From Streptomyces roseolus (lineage in GTDB: Bacteria > Actinomycetota > Actinomycetes > Streptomycetales > Streptomycetaceae), in NCBI RefSeq assembly GCF_014649855.1, contig NZ_BMTV01000030.1, positions 35,961-99,960 of the forward strand: a DNA stretch of 64,000 nucleotides. The letters are read 5' to 3'. The position numbers and the translations under genes were made by a program. The number at the start of each line of letters is the position of its first letter. Within the stretch, counting starts at the first letter, position 1. The notes beneath the pieces are model-generated. The model had not been told where the DNA came from and made no database searches. It was given only the letters and a program-made list of their open reading frames with translations. This document shows positions 52,030 through 60,420 of this stretch, piece after piece.

Positions 52030-54009
52030 ATGACAACTGCGCCGACCGAGCCGACCGAGCCGCTCTGGCAGCCGGACGAGGAGCGCATCGCCCACGCCGC
52101 CGTCACCCGCTTCCAGGCGTGGGCCGCCGAACACCACGGCGCCCCCGCCGACGGCGGGTACCCGGCCCTGCACCGCTGGTCCGTCGAGGAGCTGGAGACC
52201 TTCTGGGGGGCCGTCGCCGCGTGGTTCGACGTCCGCTTCGCCACCCCCTACGCGCGCGTGCTCGGCGACCGCTCCATGCCCGGCGCCGACTGGTTCCCCG
52301 GAGCCACCCTCAACTACGCCGAGCACGCCCTGCGCGCCGCCGCCGAACGCCCCGACGACACGGCCCTCCTCCACGTCGACGAGACCCACGGGCCGACCCC
52401 CGTCACCTGGGCCGAACTCCGCCGCCAGGTCGGCTCGCTCGCCGCCGAACTGCGCGCCCTCGGGGTCCGCCCCGGCGACCGCGTCAGCGGCTACCTGCCG
52501 AACGTCCCCCAGGCCGTCGTCGCCCTCCTCGCGACCGCCGCCGTCGGCGGCGTCTGGACCTCCTGCGCCCCCGACTTCGGCGCCCGCTCCGTCCTCGACC
52601 GCTTCCAGCAGGTCGAGCCGGTCGTCCTCTTCACCGTCGACGGCTACCGCTACGGCGGCAAGGAGCACGACCGCCGCGACGCCGTCGCCGAGCTCCGCGC
52701 CGAGCTCCCCACCCTGCGCGCCGTCGTCCACGTCCCGCTCCTCGGCACCCCGGCCCCCGAGGGCGCCCTCGACTGGGCCGGCCTGGTCGCCGCCGACACG
52801 GAACCCGTCTTCGAGCAGGTCCCGTTCGCCCACCCCCTGTGGGTCCTGTACTCCTCCGGCACCACCGGCCTGCCGAAGGCGATCGTCCAGTCCCAGGGCG
52901 GCATCCTGATCGAGCACCTCAAGCAGCTCGGCCTCCACTGCGACCTGGGCCCCGAGGACGTCTTCTTCTGGTACACGTCCACCGGCTGGATGATGTGGAA
53001 CTTCCTCGTCTCCGGCCTCCTCACCGGCACCACCGTCGTCCTGTACGACGGCAGCCCCGGATACCCGGACACCGGCGCCCAGTGGCGCGTCGCCGAACGG
53101 ACCGGCGCCACCCTGTACGGCACCTCCGCCGCCTACGTCATGGCCTGCGCCAAGGCCGACGTCCACCCCGGCCGCGACTTCGACCTCTCCGCCGTGAAGT
53201 GCGTCGCCACCACCGGCTCCCCGCTGCCGCCCGACGGCTTCCGCTGGCTCCACGACGAGGTCCGCGAGGACCTGTGGATCGCCAGCGTCAGCGGCGGCAC
53301 GGACGTCTGCTCCTGCTTCGCGGGAGCCGTCCCCACGCTCCCCGTGCACATCGGGGAGCTCCAGGCCGCCGGCCTCGGCACCGACCTCCAGGCCTGGGAC
53401 CCGTCCGGCAAGCCCGTCGTCGGGGAGGTCGGCGAACTCGTCGTCACCAACCCCATGCCGTCCATGCCGATCCACTTCTGGAACGACCCCGACGGCAGCC
53501 GCTACCGCGACAGCTACTTCGAGATGTTCCCCGGCGTGTGGCGCCACGGCGACTGGATCACGATCACCGACCACGGCTCGGTCGTCATCCACGGCCGCTC
53601 CGACTCCACCCTCAACCGCCAGGGCGTCCGCATGGGGAGCGCCGACATCTACGAGGCGGTCGAGCGGCTCCCCGAGATCCGCGAGTCCCTCGTCATCGGC
53701 CTGGAGGAACCGGACGGCGGCTACTGGATGCCGCTCTTCGTCCACCTCGCCGAGGGCGCCGCCCTCGACGACGACCTGATCGCCCGGATCAAGTCCACGA
53801 TCCGCGCCGAACTCTCGCCGCGCCACGTCCCCGACGAGATCATCGAGGTCCCGGGCGTTCCGCACACCCTCACCGGCAAGCGCATCGAGGTCCCCGTCAA
53901 GCGTCTCCTCCAGGGCACCCCGCTGGAGAAGGCCGTCAACGCGGGCTCCGTCGACAACCTCGACCTCCTGCGCTTCTACGAGTCCCTCGCGGCCGCCCGC
54001 CGCGCCTGA
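52030..54009 (+). CDS. acsA: Acetoacetyl-CoA synthetase
   Basis: The product has 659 residues, the right length. ANL-superfamily motifs: LYSSGTTGLPKAIVQSQGG (P-loop near 275), GYRYGGKEHDRR, the YGTSAAYVMACAKADVHPG and FPGVWRHGDWI segments specific to acetoacetyl-CoA synthetase, and the C-terminal lysine in TLTGKRIEVPVKRLL. It activates acetoacetate with CoA and ATP. AGGGAG lies before the ATG. The divergent GH31 gene starts 213 bp away. Confidence 0.92.
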   Translation: MTTAPTEPTEPLWQPDEERIAHAAVTRFQAWAAEHHGAPADGGYPALHRWSVEELETFWGAVAAWFDVRFATPYARVLGDRSMPGADWFPGATLNYAEHALRAAAERPDDTALLHVDETHGPTPVTWAELRRQVGSLAAELRALGVRPGDRVSGYLPNVPQAVVALLATAAVGGVWTSCAPDFGARSVLDRFQQVEPVVLFTVDGYRYGGKEHDRRDAVAELRAELPTLRAVVHVPLLGTPAPEGALDWAGLVAADTEPVFEQVPFAHPLWVLYSSGTTGLPKAIVQSQGGILIEHLKQLGLHCDLGPEDVFFWYTSTGWMMWNFLVSGLLTGTTVVLYDGSPGYPDTGAQWRVAERTGATLYGTSAAYVMACAKADVHPGRDFDLSAVKCVATTGSPLPPDGFRWLHDEVREDLWIASVSGGTDVCSCFAGAVPTLPVHIGELQAAGLGTDLQAWDPSGKPVVGEVGELVVTNPMPSMPIHFWNDPDGSRYRDSYFEMFPGVWRHGDWITITDHGSVVIHGRSDSTLNRQGVRMGSADIYEAVERLPEIRESLVIGLEEPDGGYWMPLFVHLAEGAALDDDLIARIKSTIRAELSPRHVPDEIIEVPGVPHTLTGKRIEVPVKRLLQGTPLEKAVNAGSVDNLDLLRFYESLAAARRA

Positions 54010-54015
54010 CACCAC

Positions 54016-54043
54016 GAGGGGCGCCCCGCGCGGGGCGCCCCTC
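54016..54043. terminator. Terminator after acetoacetyl-CoA synthetase
   Basis: GAGGGGCGCCCCG pairs perfectly with its complement across CG, 6 bp after the stop and before the convergent ECF-partner gene. Confidence 0.88.
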
Positions 54044-54059
54044 TCCGTCACGGACCGAA

Positions 54060-55100
54060 TCAGCCGGGCACCTGCCCGACCCGCGCCACCGCCGCCTTCC
54101 TCAGCACGGCCGTCTCGCTCAGCACCGTCCCGGCCGCACCGGCGGCCGACGCCGAGACGAGCACGGTCCGCTCCCCGAGGAAGGCCGAGGTCGACCGGTC
54201 GAAGACCCACTGGGTCCGCTCCGCGCCGGAGGTGCGGGCCACGGCCACGCCCTCCCGGCCGGCCGCGTCCCGCGCCGACGGCACCACCACGACGCCGGGG
54301 ATCCGCCCGGCCGCCTCGAACAGCGCGGCCGTCACCTCCGGCGGCGCCCAGGTCTCGGCGAGCAGCGTCCCGATCGCGGCGAACGCCCGCTGGTCCGCGT
54401 CACCGTCACCGGTACGGGTCTGTTCCCGCACCAGCCGCAGCAGCGCCTCCGGATCCGTCGGCAGCCCCGCCACGAACGCGTGCGTCGGCTCGGTCACCGA
54501 CGGCCCGCCCGACTCCAGGTACGTCCGCCGGGGTTCGGCACCGGGCCGGTCCAGCTCGTACACGGGCAGCCTCGGCGACAGCTCGGAGTCCGCGGCCCCC
54601 TCCTCCCGCAGCAGCCCGGCCCGGCTCCCGTCCGCCGACAGCCACACCTGCCTCCGGTGCACGGGTTCCACGACGGCGGCCCCGCCGCCCGCCGGAAGCC
54701 CCGCCCGGGACACCAGGCTCTCCACGTACACGAACTCCTCCGGCCGCGCGTCCGGCGCGGGCGCGGAGGCGGCCGCGAGCGCGGCCCGCGACAGCACCGC
54801 GGTCGCGCCCTCCGCCCGCACCGCGGGGCGCGGTCCACGCGGCTCCGGGGGAGCGGCGACCAGCACCGCACCCGCCGCGATGCCGCACACCACCGCCGGC
54901 ACGGCGAACCGCACGGCCCTCCGCGTCCACCACCCCGCCGGCCGCGAGGGCCGCACCGAGGCCATCAGCTCCCGCCGCACCTCCCGCTGCCGCTCCGGCC
55001 CGAACTCCGGCACGGGCGGGGGCGGCAACAGCTCGCCCAACTCACCGAGCAGCGGATCCCGGACGGAACGGGAAAGGGAACGGGGATCGATGTCGTTCAT
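54060..55100 (-). CDS. CU044_5270-type membrane protein, ECF sigma partner
   Basis: The product has 346 residues. A cytoplasmic N-terminal 60 residues includes a Pro-rich patch (LLPPPPVPEF), then one span (AVRFAVPAVVCGIAAGAVLV) and a long extracytoplasmic domain rich in beta strands. This architecture is the one commonly called CU044_5270 family in actinobacteria and is encoded with ECF sigma factors. It has no clear zinc anti-sigma motif. The ATG overlaps the sigma stop by 4 bp, so the pair is coupled. Confidence 0.82.
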   Translation of the reverse strand: MNDIDPRSLSRSVRDPLLGELGELLPPPPVPEFGPERQREVRRELMASVRPSRPAGWWTRRAVRFAVPAVVCGIAAGAVLVAAPPEPRGPRPAVRAEGATAVLSRAALAAASAPAPDARPEEFVYVESLVSRAGLPAGGGAAVVEPVHRRQVWLSADGSRAGLLREEGAADSELSPRLPVYELDRPGAEPRRTYLESGGPSVTEPTHAFVAGLPTDPEALLRLVREQTRTGDGDADQRAFAAIGTLLAETWAPPEVTAALFEAAGRIPGVVVVPSARDAAGREGVAVARTSGAERTQWVFDRSTSAFLGERTVLVSASAAGAAGTVLSETAVLRKAAVARVGQVPG

Positions 55101-55756
55101 GCCGGCTTCTCCGGGGAGGTTCGGGGGACGAGGACGGTACGGCCGTCGCTCACGGACAGGGAAGGCCCGTCGGCGCCGACACCGACGCCGGGCCGGGCAC
55201 CGCGCCGACCGGCGCGCAGTTCGGCCTCGGCGAGGGCCCGCAGCCGCTCCCGGGCCCGCGAGAGCCGGGAGCGGACGGTGCCGACGGGGATGCCCAACGC
55301 CTCGCCGGCCGTCGCGTAGTCGAGTCCGGCCCATACGACGAGCCCGAAGACCTCCCGCTCACGGCGCCGCAGCCGGCCGAGGGCCACCCGCGCGGCCCGC
55401 AGCCGCTCCTCGTCGGCGAGCCGCGAGTCCACCGCGTCACTGAAGTCCGGCAACACCCCCCGGTCCGGCATCCGCGCCAGTGCCGCGTCCCGCCGCCGCG
55501 CCTCGCGCGCGGCCCCCCGCAGCACGTTGGTCGCGATCCCGAACAGCCACGGCCGCAGACTCCCGCCCTCGGCGTGGACCTTCCCCCGGCAACGCCATGC
55601 CTCCAGGAAGGTCGCGGACACGGCGTCCTCGGCCGCGGCCCGGTCCCCGCACATCCGGTACGCGTACTGGAACAGCACCCGCGCGTGCTCGTCGTACGCC
55701 TCACCGAGCGCCGCGGGATCCCCGGCCCGGAAACGTTCTCTCATCTCTGGTTCCAC
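55097..55756 (-). CDS. ECF-type RNA polymerase sigma factor
   Basis: The product has 219 residues. Region 2 is RVLFQYAYRMCGDRAAAEDA and FLEAWRCRGKV; region 4 is LRRREREVFGLVVWAGLDYA and EALGIPVGTVRSRLSRARER. A 45-residue C-terminal extension follows. GTG 55756 starts the frame; ATG 55744 is possible. It is probably controlled by the coupled membrane protein. The repeat-bearing secreted-protein gene is divergent, 122 bp away. Confidence 0.9.
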   Translation of the reverse strand: MEPEMRERFRAGDPAALGEAYDEHARVLFQYAYRMCGDRAAAEDAVSATFLEAWRCRGKVHAEGGSLRPWLFGIATNVLRGAAREARRRDAALARMPDRGVLPDFSDAVDSRLADEERLRAARVALGRLRRREREVFGLVVWAGLDYATAGEALGIPVGTVRSRLSRARERLRALAEAELRAGRRGARPGVGVGADGPSLSVSDGRTVLVPRTSPEKPA

Positions 55757-55877
55757 ACTGAGTACTGGTCACCGGTTCGCCCGGGTTCCCGTGACCCGCA
55801 CCACACTCCCCACCCGCCCCGCGCCCCGTGTGGCACAGGTCACGGGAACTCCCGCCGCACAGCGCCCAGTTCCCTGC

Positions 55878-57659
55878 ATGACCGAAACACCGACGCAGCG
55901 CCCCGCGCCCCACAGCCCTGGATCCAACATCCAGAACACCGGATCCAACATCCAGAACAGGGGATCCAGCGCCCAGAAGACTGGACCCACGGCCCAGGAC
56001 GGTGGATCCGATATCCAGGGCATCGGATCCAACATCCAGGATCCTGGATGTTGGATCCCGGACACTCCCTCCGTGCTCCGCCCCAGGAAGGGATCCAGGA
56101 TCCGACCCGCCCTCCCCGCCCTGGCCCTCGCCGCCGCCCTCACGGCCACCGCCTTCACGGCCCCGCCCGCCGCCCCGGGCTCCGCCGCCCGGAGCGAGAC
56201 GTTCACCCTGACCCTCCGCCACCTCGACCGGAAGGGCGCCCCGACCGACGCCTACTCGACCCGCGTCGTCGGCGTCTCCGGCGCGGGCGAGTCCGTCCAG
56301 GAGAGCCCCCACGACCCCTCCGGCACCGTCACGCTCCGGCTGCCCAGGGGCCGCTACCTCCTCGACTCGGAGGTGCACTCCCCTTCCAAGGGCGCCGGCA
56401 CGGACTGGCTCGTCCAGCCCCGCCTCGACCTCGACCACGACACGACCGTCACGCTCGACGCCCGCACGACGTCCCCGGTCGACGTGCGCCCGCCCGAGCC
56501 CGGCGCCCGTCCCGAGCACGCCATGTCGTTCGTCGAGGTCCGCCACGAGGGGCGGACCCGCTTCGCGAACCTGATGTCGTCGGCGGACGGCCTGCGGGTG
56601 GCCCACCTCGGCCCCGCCGCCGAACCCGGCTCGGTGACGGCCTCGTTCGACGGCTACTGGGTCGGCGAGCGGGCCGACTACGGCCTCGGCTACCGCTTCA
56701 CCTCCGGCCGCGCCCTGACCGGCTTCGTCCGCAGGCCCGCGGCGGGCGATCTGGCCACGCTGAAGGTCCGCGCGGCCGACCGGGACGGCGCCGGCGGCGT
56801 CGGCTCCGCGGCGATCCTGCCGTCCGAGGGCACCTCCCTCGGCCTCGGCGCCGAGTTCGCCCGCCCCGGCGGCACGACCTTCCATGTGACCCCCGAGCGG
56901 GGCGCCTGGGACCTGACGTACACCACCCCCGGCACGCCGGAGACGCCGCCCAACCTGTACGAGGCGCCGGACCTCCCCGCCCGCGCCGGCGTGACCACCA
57001 CCCACACCTTCGACAACGCCGTCCTCGGCCCCGCCCTCCCCCAGGCCCCCGGCGCGGCTCCCGCCGGCGTCCGCGACGGCGACCGGCTCGCCCTGGACGT
57101 GCCGCTGCTCGCCGACGGCGAGGGGCACGCCCCCTCGGACCCGGTCTTCCGCTCGGCCACCACGACCCTCCACCGCGACGGCGTCCTCGTCGGCACCCAC
57201 CGCGGCGACCCGGGCCGGGCCTCCTTCACCCCCGGCACTCCGGCACAGGCCCGTTACCGGCTCACCGCCACCGCCCTCCACGGCACCGGCACGCGCGCGG
57301 GGCGCACGACCGCCGTCTGGGCCTTCGACTCCGCCGCGACCACCGCCCCGACCGCGCTCCCCCTGAGCGTCGTCCGCTTCACCCCGCCGCTCGACCTCGA
57401 CGGCACCGCCCCCGCCGGCGCGGAACTCCGCGTCCCGGTCACCGTCCAGGGTCCGGCCGCCGGCTCGGGCACGCGGTCGCTGCGCGTGCGGGTCTCCGTC
57501 GACGGGGGCGGCACCTGGACCGAGGCGCCCGTCGTGAACGGCGCCGTCGTGGTCCGCAACCCCGCCGCCGGGGGCGCGGTCTCCTTCCGCGCCGCGCTCA
57601 CCGACGCCCAGGGCAACACCCTGGACCAGACCCTCGGCAACGCCTACCGCACCCGCTGA
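55878..57659 (+). CDS. Secreted beta-rich protein resembling the C-terminal half of S8 peptidases, with heptapeptide repeats
   Basis: The frame from ATG 55878 gives 593 residues. Residues 15-63 are seven GSNIQNT-type heptads. A signal-like segment (IRPALPALALAAALTATAFT) follows, then about 470 residues of beta-rich sequence: TFTLTLRHLDRKGAPTDAYS, GTVTLRLPRGRYLLDSEV. That second part resembles the accessory region of large actinobacterial subtilases, but no Asp-His-Ser triad exists. A GTG at 56073 would give a 528-residue protein starting directly at the signal peptide and leave the repeats non-coding. Neither start has a good ribosome site. Confidence 0.65.
   Translation: MTETPTQRPAPHSPGSNIQNTGSNIQNRGSSAQKTGPTAQDGGSDIQGIGSNIQDPGCWIPDTPSVLRPRKGSRIRPALPALALAAALTATAFTAPPAAPGSAARSETFTLTLRHLDRKGAPTDAYSTRVVGVSGAGESVQESPHDPSGTVTLRLPRGRYLLDSEVHSPSKGAGTDWLVQPRLDLDHDTTVTLDARTTSPVDVRPPEPGARPEHAMSFVEVRHEGRTRFANLMSSADGLRVAHLGPAAEPGSVTASFDGYWVGERADYGLGYRFTSGRALTGFVRRPAAGDLATLKVRAADRDGAGGVGSAAILPSEGTSLGLGAEFARPGGTTFHVTPERGAWDLTYTTPGTPETPPNLYEAPDLPARAGVTTTHTFDNAVLGPALPQAPGAAPAGVRDGDRLALDVPLLADGEGHAPSDPVFRSATTTLHRDGVLVGTHRGDPGRASFTPGTPAQARYRLTATALHGTGTRAGRTTAVWAFDSAATTAPTALPLSVVRFTPPLDLDGTAPAGAELRVPVTVQGPAAGSGTRSLRVRVSVDGGGTWTEAPVVNGAVVVRNPAAGGAVSFRAALTDAQGNTLDQTLGNAYRTR
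55920..56066 (+). repeat. Seven 21-bp repeats with 34-bp perfect palindrome
   Basis: Units begin at 55920, 55941, 55962, 55983, 56004, 56025 and 56046; the core is GGATCCAACATCCAG. Unit 6 and the inverted start of unit 7 create a 34-bp perfect palindrome (56025-56058) centred on GATC. GGATCC recurs seven times within 55920-56100, unusual in this G+C-rich DNA. The period is codon-phased. Confidence 0.9.
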
Positions 57660-57676
57660 CCACCCGCCACGCGCGC

Positions 57677-57722
57677 GTGAGCCCGTCGCCCGGCCGCCTC
57701 CCGGCCCGGACGGCGGGCTCAC
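57677..57722. terminator. Hairpin between convergent genes
   Basis: GTGAGCCCG pairs with CGGGCTCAC across a 28-nt loop that can form an inner stem. It separates the repeat-protein gene from the convergent MocR gene. The ACGCGCGCGT decamer lies at its left foot. Confidence 0.6.
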
Positions 57723-57728
57723 GCCGCG

Positions 57729-59048
57729 TCAGCCCCCGTACGTCGCCTGGGTGTCCCCGAGCACCCGCGCGAAGTCCGACGCCAGCCGCTCGGCGGCCTC
57801 CGGCACCAGCAGGGAGGCGGTGATCCGTACGGCGGGCGGCGCGGCGATCCGGAAGCGGGCGCCCGCCGCCACCCACCACCCGTACGTCCGGAGTCCGTTG
57901 ACGACCGCCGACTCGTCCCGCACCGGCACCCACACGTTCAGGCCCGCGGCCCCGGCCGCCCGGATCCCGTGGACCCCGAGGGCGTCGATCAGCGTCCGCC
58001 GCCGCTCGGCGTACGCGGCCTCCCCGCGCGCCACGAGCCGTGCCGCCTCCGGGTCGGAGAAGAGCCGGGCCACGGTCTCCTGGAGCACATGGCTGACCCA
58101 GCCGGAGGTCATCAGCATCCGGCCGTCGTGCCGGGCGATCGTCACCGGGTCCCCCGCCACCCCGGCCCACCGCAGGTCCACGCCCAGCCGCTTCGAGACC
58201 GTGCGCACCTGGGCCCAGCGGGCGAGCCCCAGTGCGCTCAGCGTCGGCGCCGAGGGCCCGTCGAGCTCGGTGAGGTAGTCGTCCTCGATCACCAGGACCT
58301 CCGGGAACTCCCGGAGCAGCGAACCCAGTTCGTCCCGCCGCGCGGGGGAGAGGGACGCCCCGGTGGGGCACTGCGCACGCGGGCTGAGGACGACGGCCCG
58401 CACCCCGGCCCGCAGCGCCGCCCGCAGGGCGCCCGGCGAGAGCCCCTCACCGTCGACGGCCACCGGCACCGTCCGCAGTCCGAGCGCCGGCACCAGGTCG
58501 AGGAGGTGGTGGAAGCCGGGGTCCTCGACGGCCACCGCGTCCCCGGGCCGGAGCTCCACCGACAGCAGCCGGGCGACGCAGTCGAGCGCTCCGTGCGCGA
58601 AGGTCACCCGCTCCGCGGGCACCCCGTCCCGCCGGAACCACGCCCGGGTCAGCTCCTCCAGGGCGGCGAGCCGCGGCGCCGCCCGGTGCGAGCCGTGGAC
58701 GGGCCGTACGTCGCCGGGCGGGTGGAGCACCGGCAGGAAGGCGGGGTCGGGCAGCCCGCTCGCGAGGTCCGTCAGCCCCTCCGGCATGCGGGGCGGCCTC
58801 CGGGACGCCACCGACGGCGCCTCCGCCACGACGGTGCCGCCCCGCCCGCGGGTGACCACGAGCCCCCGTGCGCGCAGTTCCTTGTACGCGGTCGCCACCG
58901 TGCCCGGACTGATCCCCAGGTCGTCCGCGAGCTTCCGTACGGGAGGCAGTGCGTCGCCGGGGGCGAGCTCCCCCTCGGTCACCCCGCGTTCGACGGACGC
59001 GGCGATCCCCTTGGCCGTCGTCCCCTGAATCGAATATTGTGTCACCAC
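57729..59048 (-). CDS. MocR family PLP-dependent regulator
   Basis: The product has 439 residues. The winged helix is at about 10-75 (ELAPGDALPPVRKLADDLGI, SPGTVATAYKELRARGLVV). The aminotransferase-like domain carries VVLSPRAQCPTGASLSPARR and cofactor lysine in VSKRLGVDLRW. It is divergent from an MFS transporter gene with only 46 bp between starts, so it probably controls that transporter and itself. Confidence 0.87.
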   Translation of the reverse strand: MVTQYSIQGTTAKGIAASVERGVTEGELAPGDALPPVRKLADDLGISPGTVATAYKELRARGLVVTRGRGGTVVAEAPSVASRRPPRMPEGLTDLASGLPDPAFLPVLHPPGDVRPVHGSHRAAPRLAALEELTRAWFRRDGVPAERVTFAHGALDCVARLLSVELRPGDAVAVEDPGFHHLLDLVPALGLRTVPVAVDGEGLSPGALRAALRAGVRAVVLSPRAQCPTGASLSPARRDELGSLLREFPEVLVIEDDYLTELDGPSAPTLSALGLARWAQVRTVSKRLGVDLRWAGVAGDPVTIARHDGRMLMTSGWVSHVLQETVARLFSDPEAARLVARGEAAYAERRRTLIDALGVHGIRAAGAAGLNVWVPVRDESAVVNGLRTYGWWVAAGARFRIAAPPAVRITASLLVPEAAERLASDFARVLGDTQATYGG

Positions 59049-59055
59049 ATTCCTG

Positions 59056-59075
59056 ATTATGTATCAGTACATAAT
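59056..59075. promoter_or_regulatory. Palindromic operator between MocR and MFS genes
   Basis: ATTATGTA and TACATAAT are perfect 8-bp arms around TCAG. The sequence is strikingly A+T rich for this genome and sits between the two divergent starts, overlapping where both -10 regions must be. Confidence 0.75.
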
Positions 59076-59094
59076 TTGCGTCAAGGGGGGTCAC

Positions 59095-60384
59095 ATGAGG
59101 TCGTCATGGCACCGCACCGCGCTCGACCGCATCCCGGGAGGCCGCGACGGCCGCCGCATGCTCGTCGTCGGCATCGTCGACAAGACGGGCACCGGCCTCT
59201 GGGCCGGCTGCACCGCCCTCTACTTCACCTACGTCTCAGGACTGAGCCTCGGTCAGGTCGGCCTGCTCATGACCGTCTCCGGCGGCGTCGGCATAGCCGG
59301 AGCACCCCTCGCCGGCGTCCTCGCCGACCGCTTCCCCCTCGTCCGCGTCATCGCCGCCACCCAGCTCCTGCGCGGAGCCACCCTCCTCGCCCTCCTCACC
59401 ACCGACCACGTCCTCCTCCTCACCCTCTACTCCGCCCTCGGCGCACTCCCCGACCGTGCGAGCAGCGTCCTCGTCAAGCTGTACGCGGCCCGCCAGGCCG
59501 GCGCCGAACGCGCCCGCTACCAGGCCATCCAGCGCACCACCGTCAACATCGGCTGGTCCATCGGCGGCCTCGGCGCCGCGGCCGCCCTCGCCACCGGCTC
59601 CACCCAGGCGTACACCTGGCTCCTCGTCGGCAACGTCCTCACCTACGCCGCCATCACGGCCCTCACCCTCCGCTGCGCCGAACCGCCCACCACGAGCCGC
59701 GTCACCTCCTCGGCCGGGACCACCCCGCGCACCGCCGTCCGGGACAAGCCCGCCGGCCCCTGGCGCGACCGCGCCTTCCTCGGCTACACCGCCACCGACG
59801 CCGCCCTCTTCCTCGACGACACGATCCTCCAGGTCGCCGTTCCCCTCTGGATCGTCCACGCCACCGAGGCCCCCGTCGGCCTCGTCCCGCTCCTCCTCGT
59901 CCTCAACACCGTCCTCGTCGTCCTCTTCCAGGTCCCCCTCGCCCGCCACGGCGCCACCACGGCCGCGGCCCGCCGCCTCCTCGTCCCCCTCTCCGGCCTC
60001 TTCGTCGTCGGCACCCTCGCCCTCGCCGCCTCCGCCGCGGGCGGCCGCACCCTCGCCATCGCCGCGCTCGTCGTGGCCGTCGTCGCCCTCACGTTCGCCG
60101 AGATCGTCCACGCCACCTCCTCGTGGGAACTCTCCGTCGCCCTGGCCCCCGCCGACGCCCAGGGCGCGTACCTCGGCGTCCACGGCCTCGCCCAGTCGAG
60201 CCAGCGCTTCGCCGGACCCCTCCTCGTCACGGCCGTCATGACTACGGGCCCCCTCGCCTGGCCGCTCCTCGGCCTCGCCCTCGCCGGCGCGGGCGCGGCC
60301 CAGCACCGACTCATCCGCGACCGCGTCACCCAGCCCGCCCAGTCGTCACTGTCAGTGGCGAAAGTTACGGTGAGTGAGCATTGA
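59095..60384 (+). CDS. MFS transporter
   Basis: The product has 429 residues with about 12 spans. The loop motif GVLADRFPLVRVIA follows span 2 and QAIQRTTVNIGWSIGGLGAA lies in span 5, as in H+-antiporter exporters. Substrate unknown; control by the divergent MocR suggests an amine or amino-acid-like compound. AAGGGGGG precedes the ATG. Confidence 0.82.
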   Translation: MRSSWHRTALDRIPGGRDGRRMLVVGIVDKTGTGLWAGCTALYFTYVSGLSLGQVGLLMTVSGGVGIAGAPLAGVLADRFPLVRVIAATQLLRGATLLALLTTDHVLLLTLYSALGALPDRASSVLVKLYAARQAGAERARYQAIQRTTVNIGWSIGGLGAAAALATGSTQAYTWLLVGNVLTYAAITALTLRCAEPPTTSRVTSSAGTTPRTAVRDKPAGPWRDRAFLGYTATDAALFLDDTILQVAVPLWIVHATEAPVGLVPLLLVLNTVLVVLFQVPLARHGATTAAARRLLVPLSGLFVVGTLALAASAAGGRTLAIAALVVAVVALTFAEIVHATSSWELSVALAPADAQGAYLGVHGLAQSSQRFAGPLLVTAVMTTGPLAWPLLGLALAGAGAAQHRLIRDRVTQPAQSSLSVAKVTVSEH

Positions 60385-60420
60385 TCGCCGCGATCAGAGC
60401 ACCACGACCGAGGGGGACCC

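Noticed and set aside
55769..56206. Antisense frame through the 21-bp repeats with WMLDPVF repeats
   Set aside because: It exists because the repeat has no stop in several frames; flanking sequence in this frame lacks coding bias and no start site is convincing.
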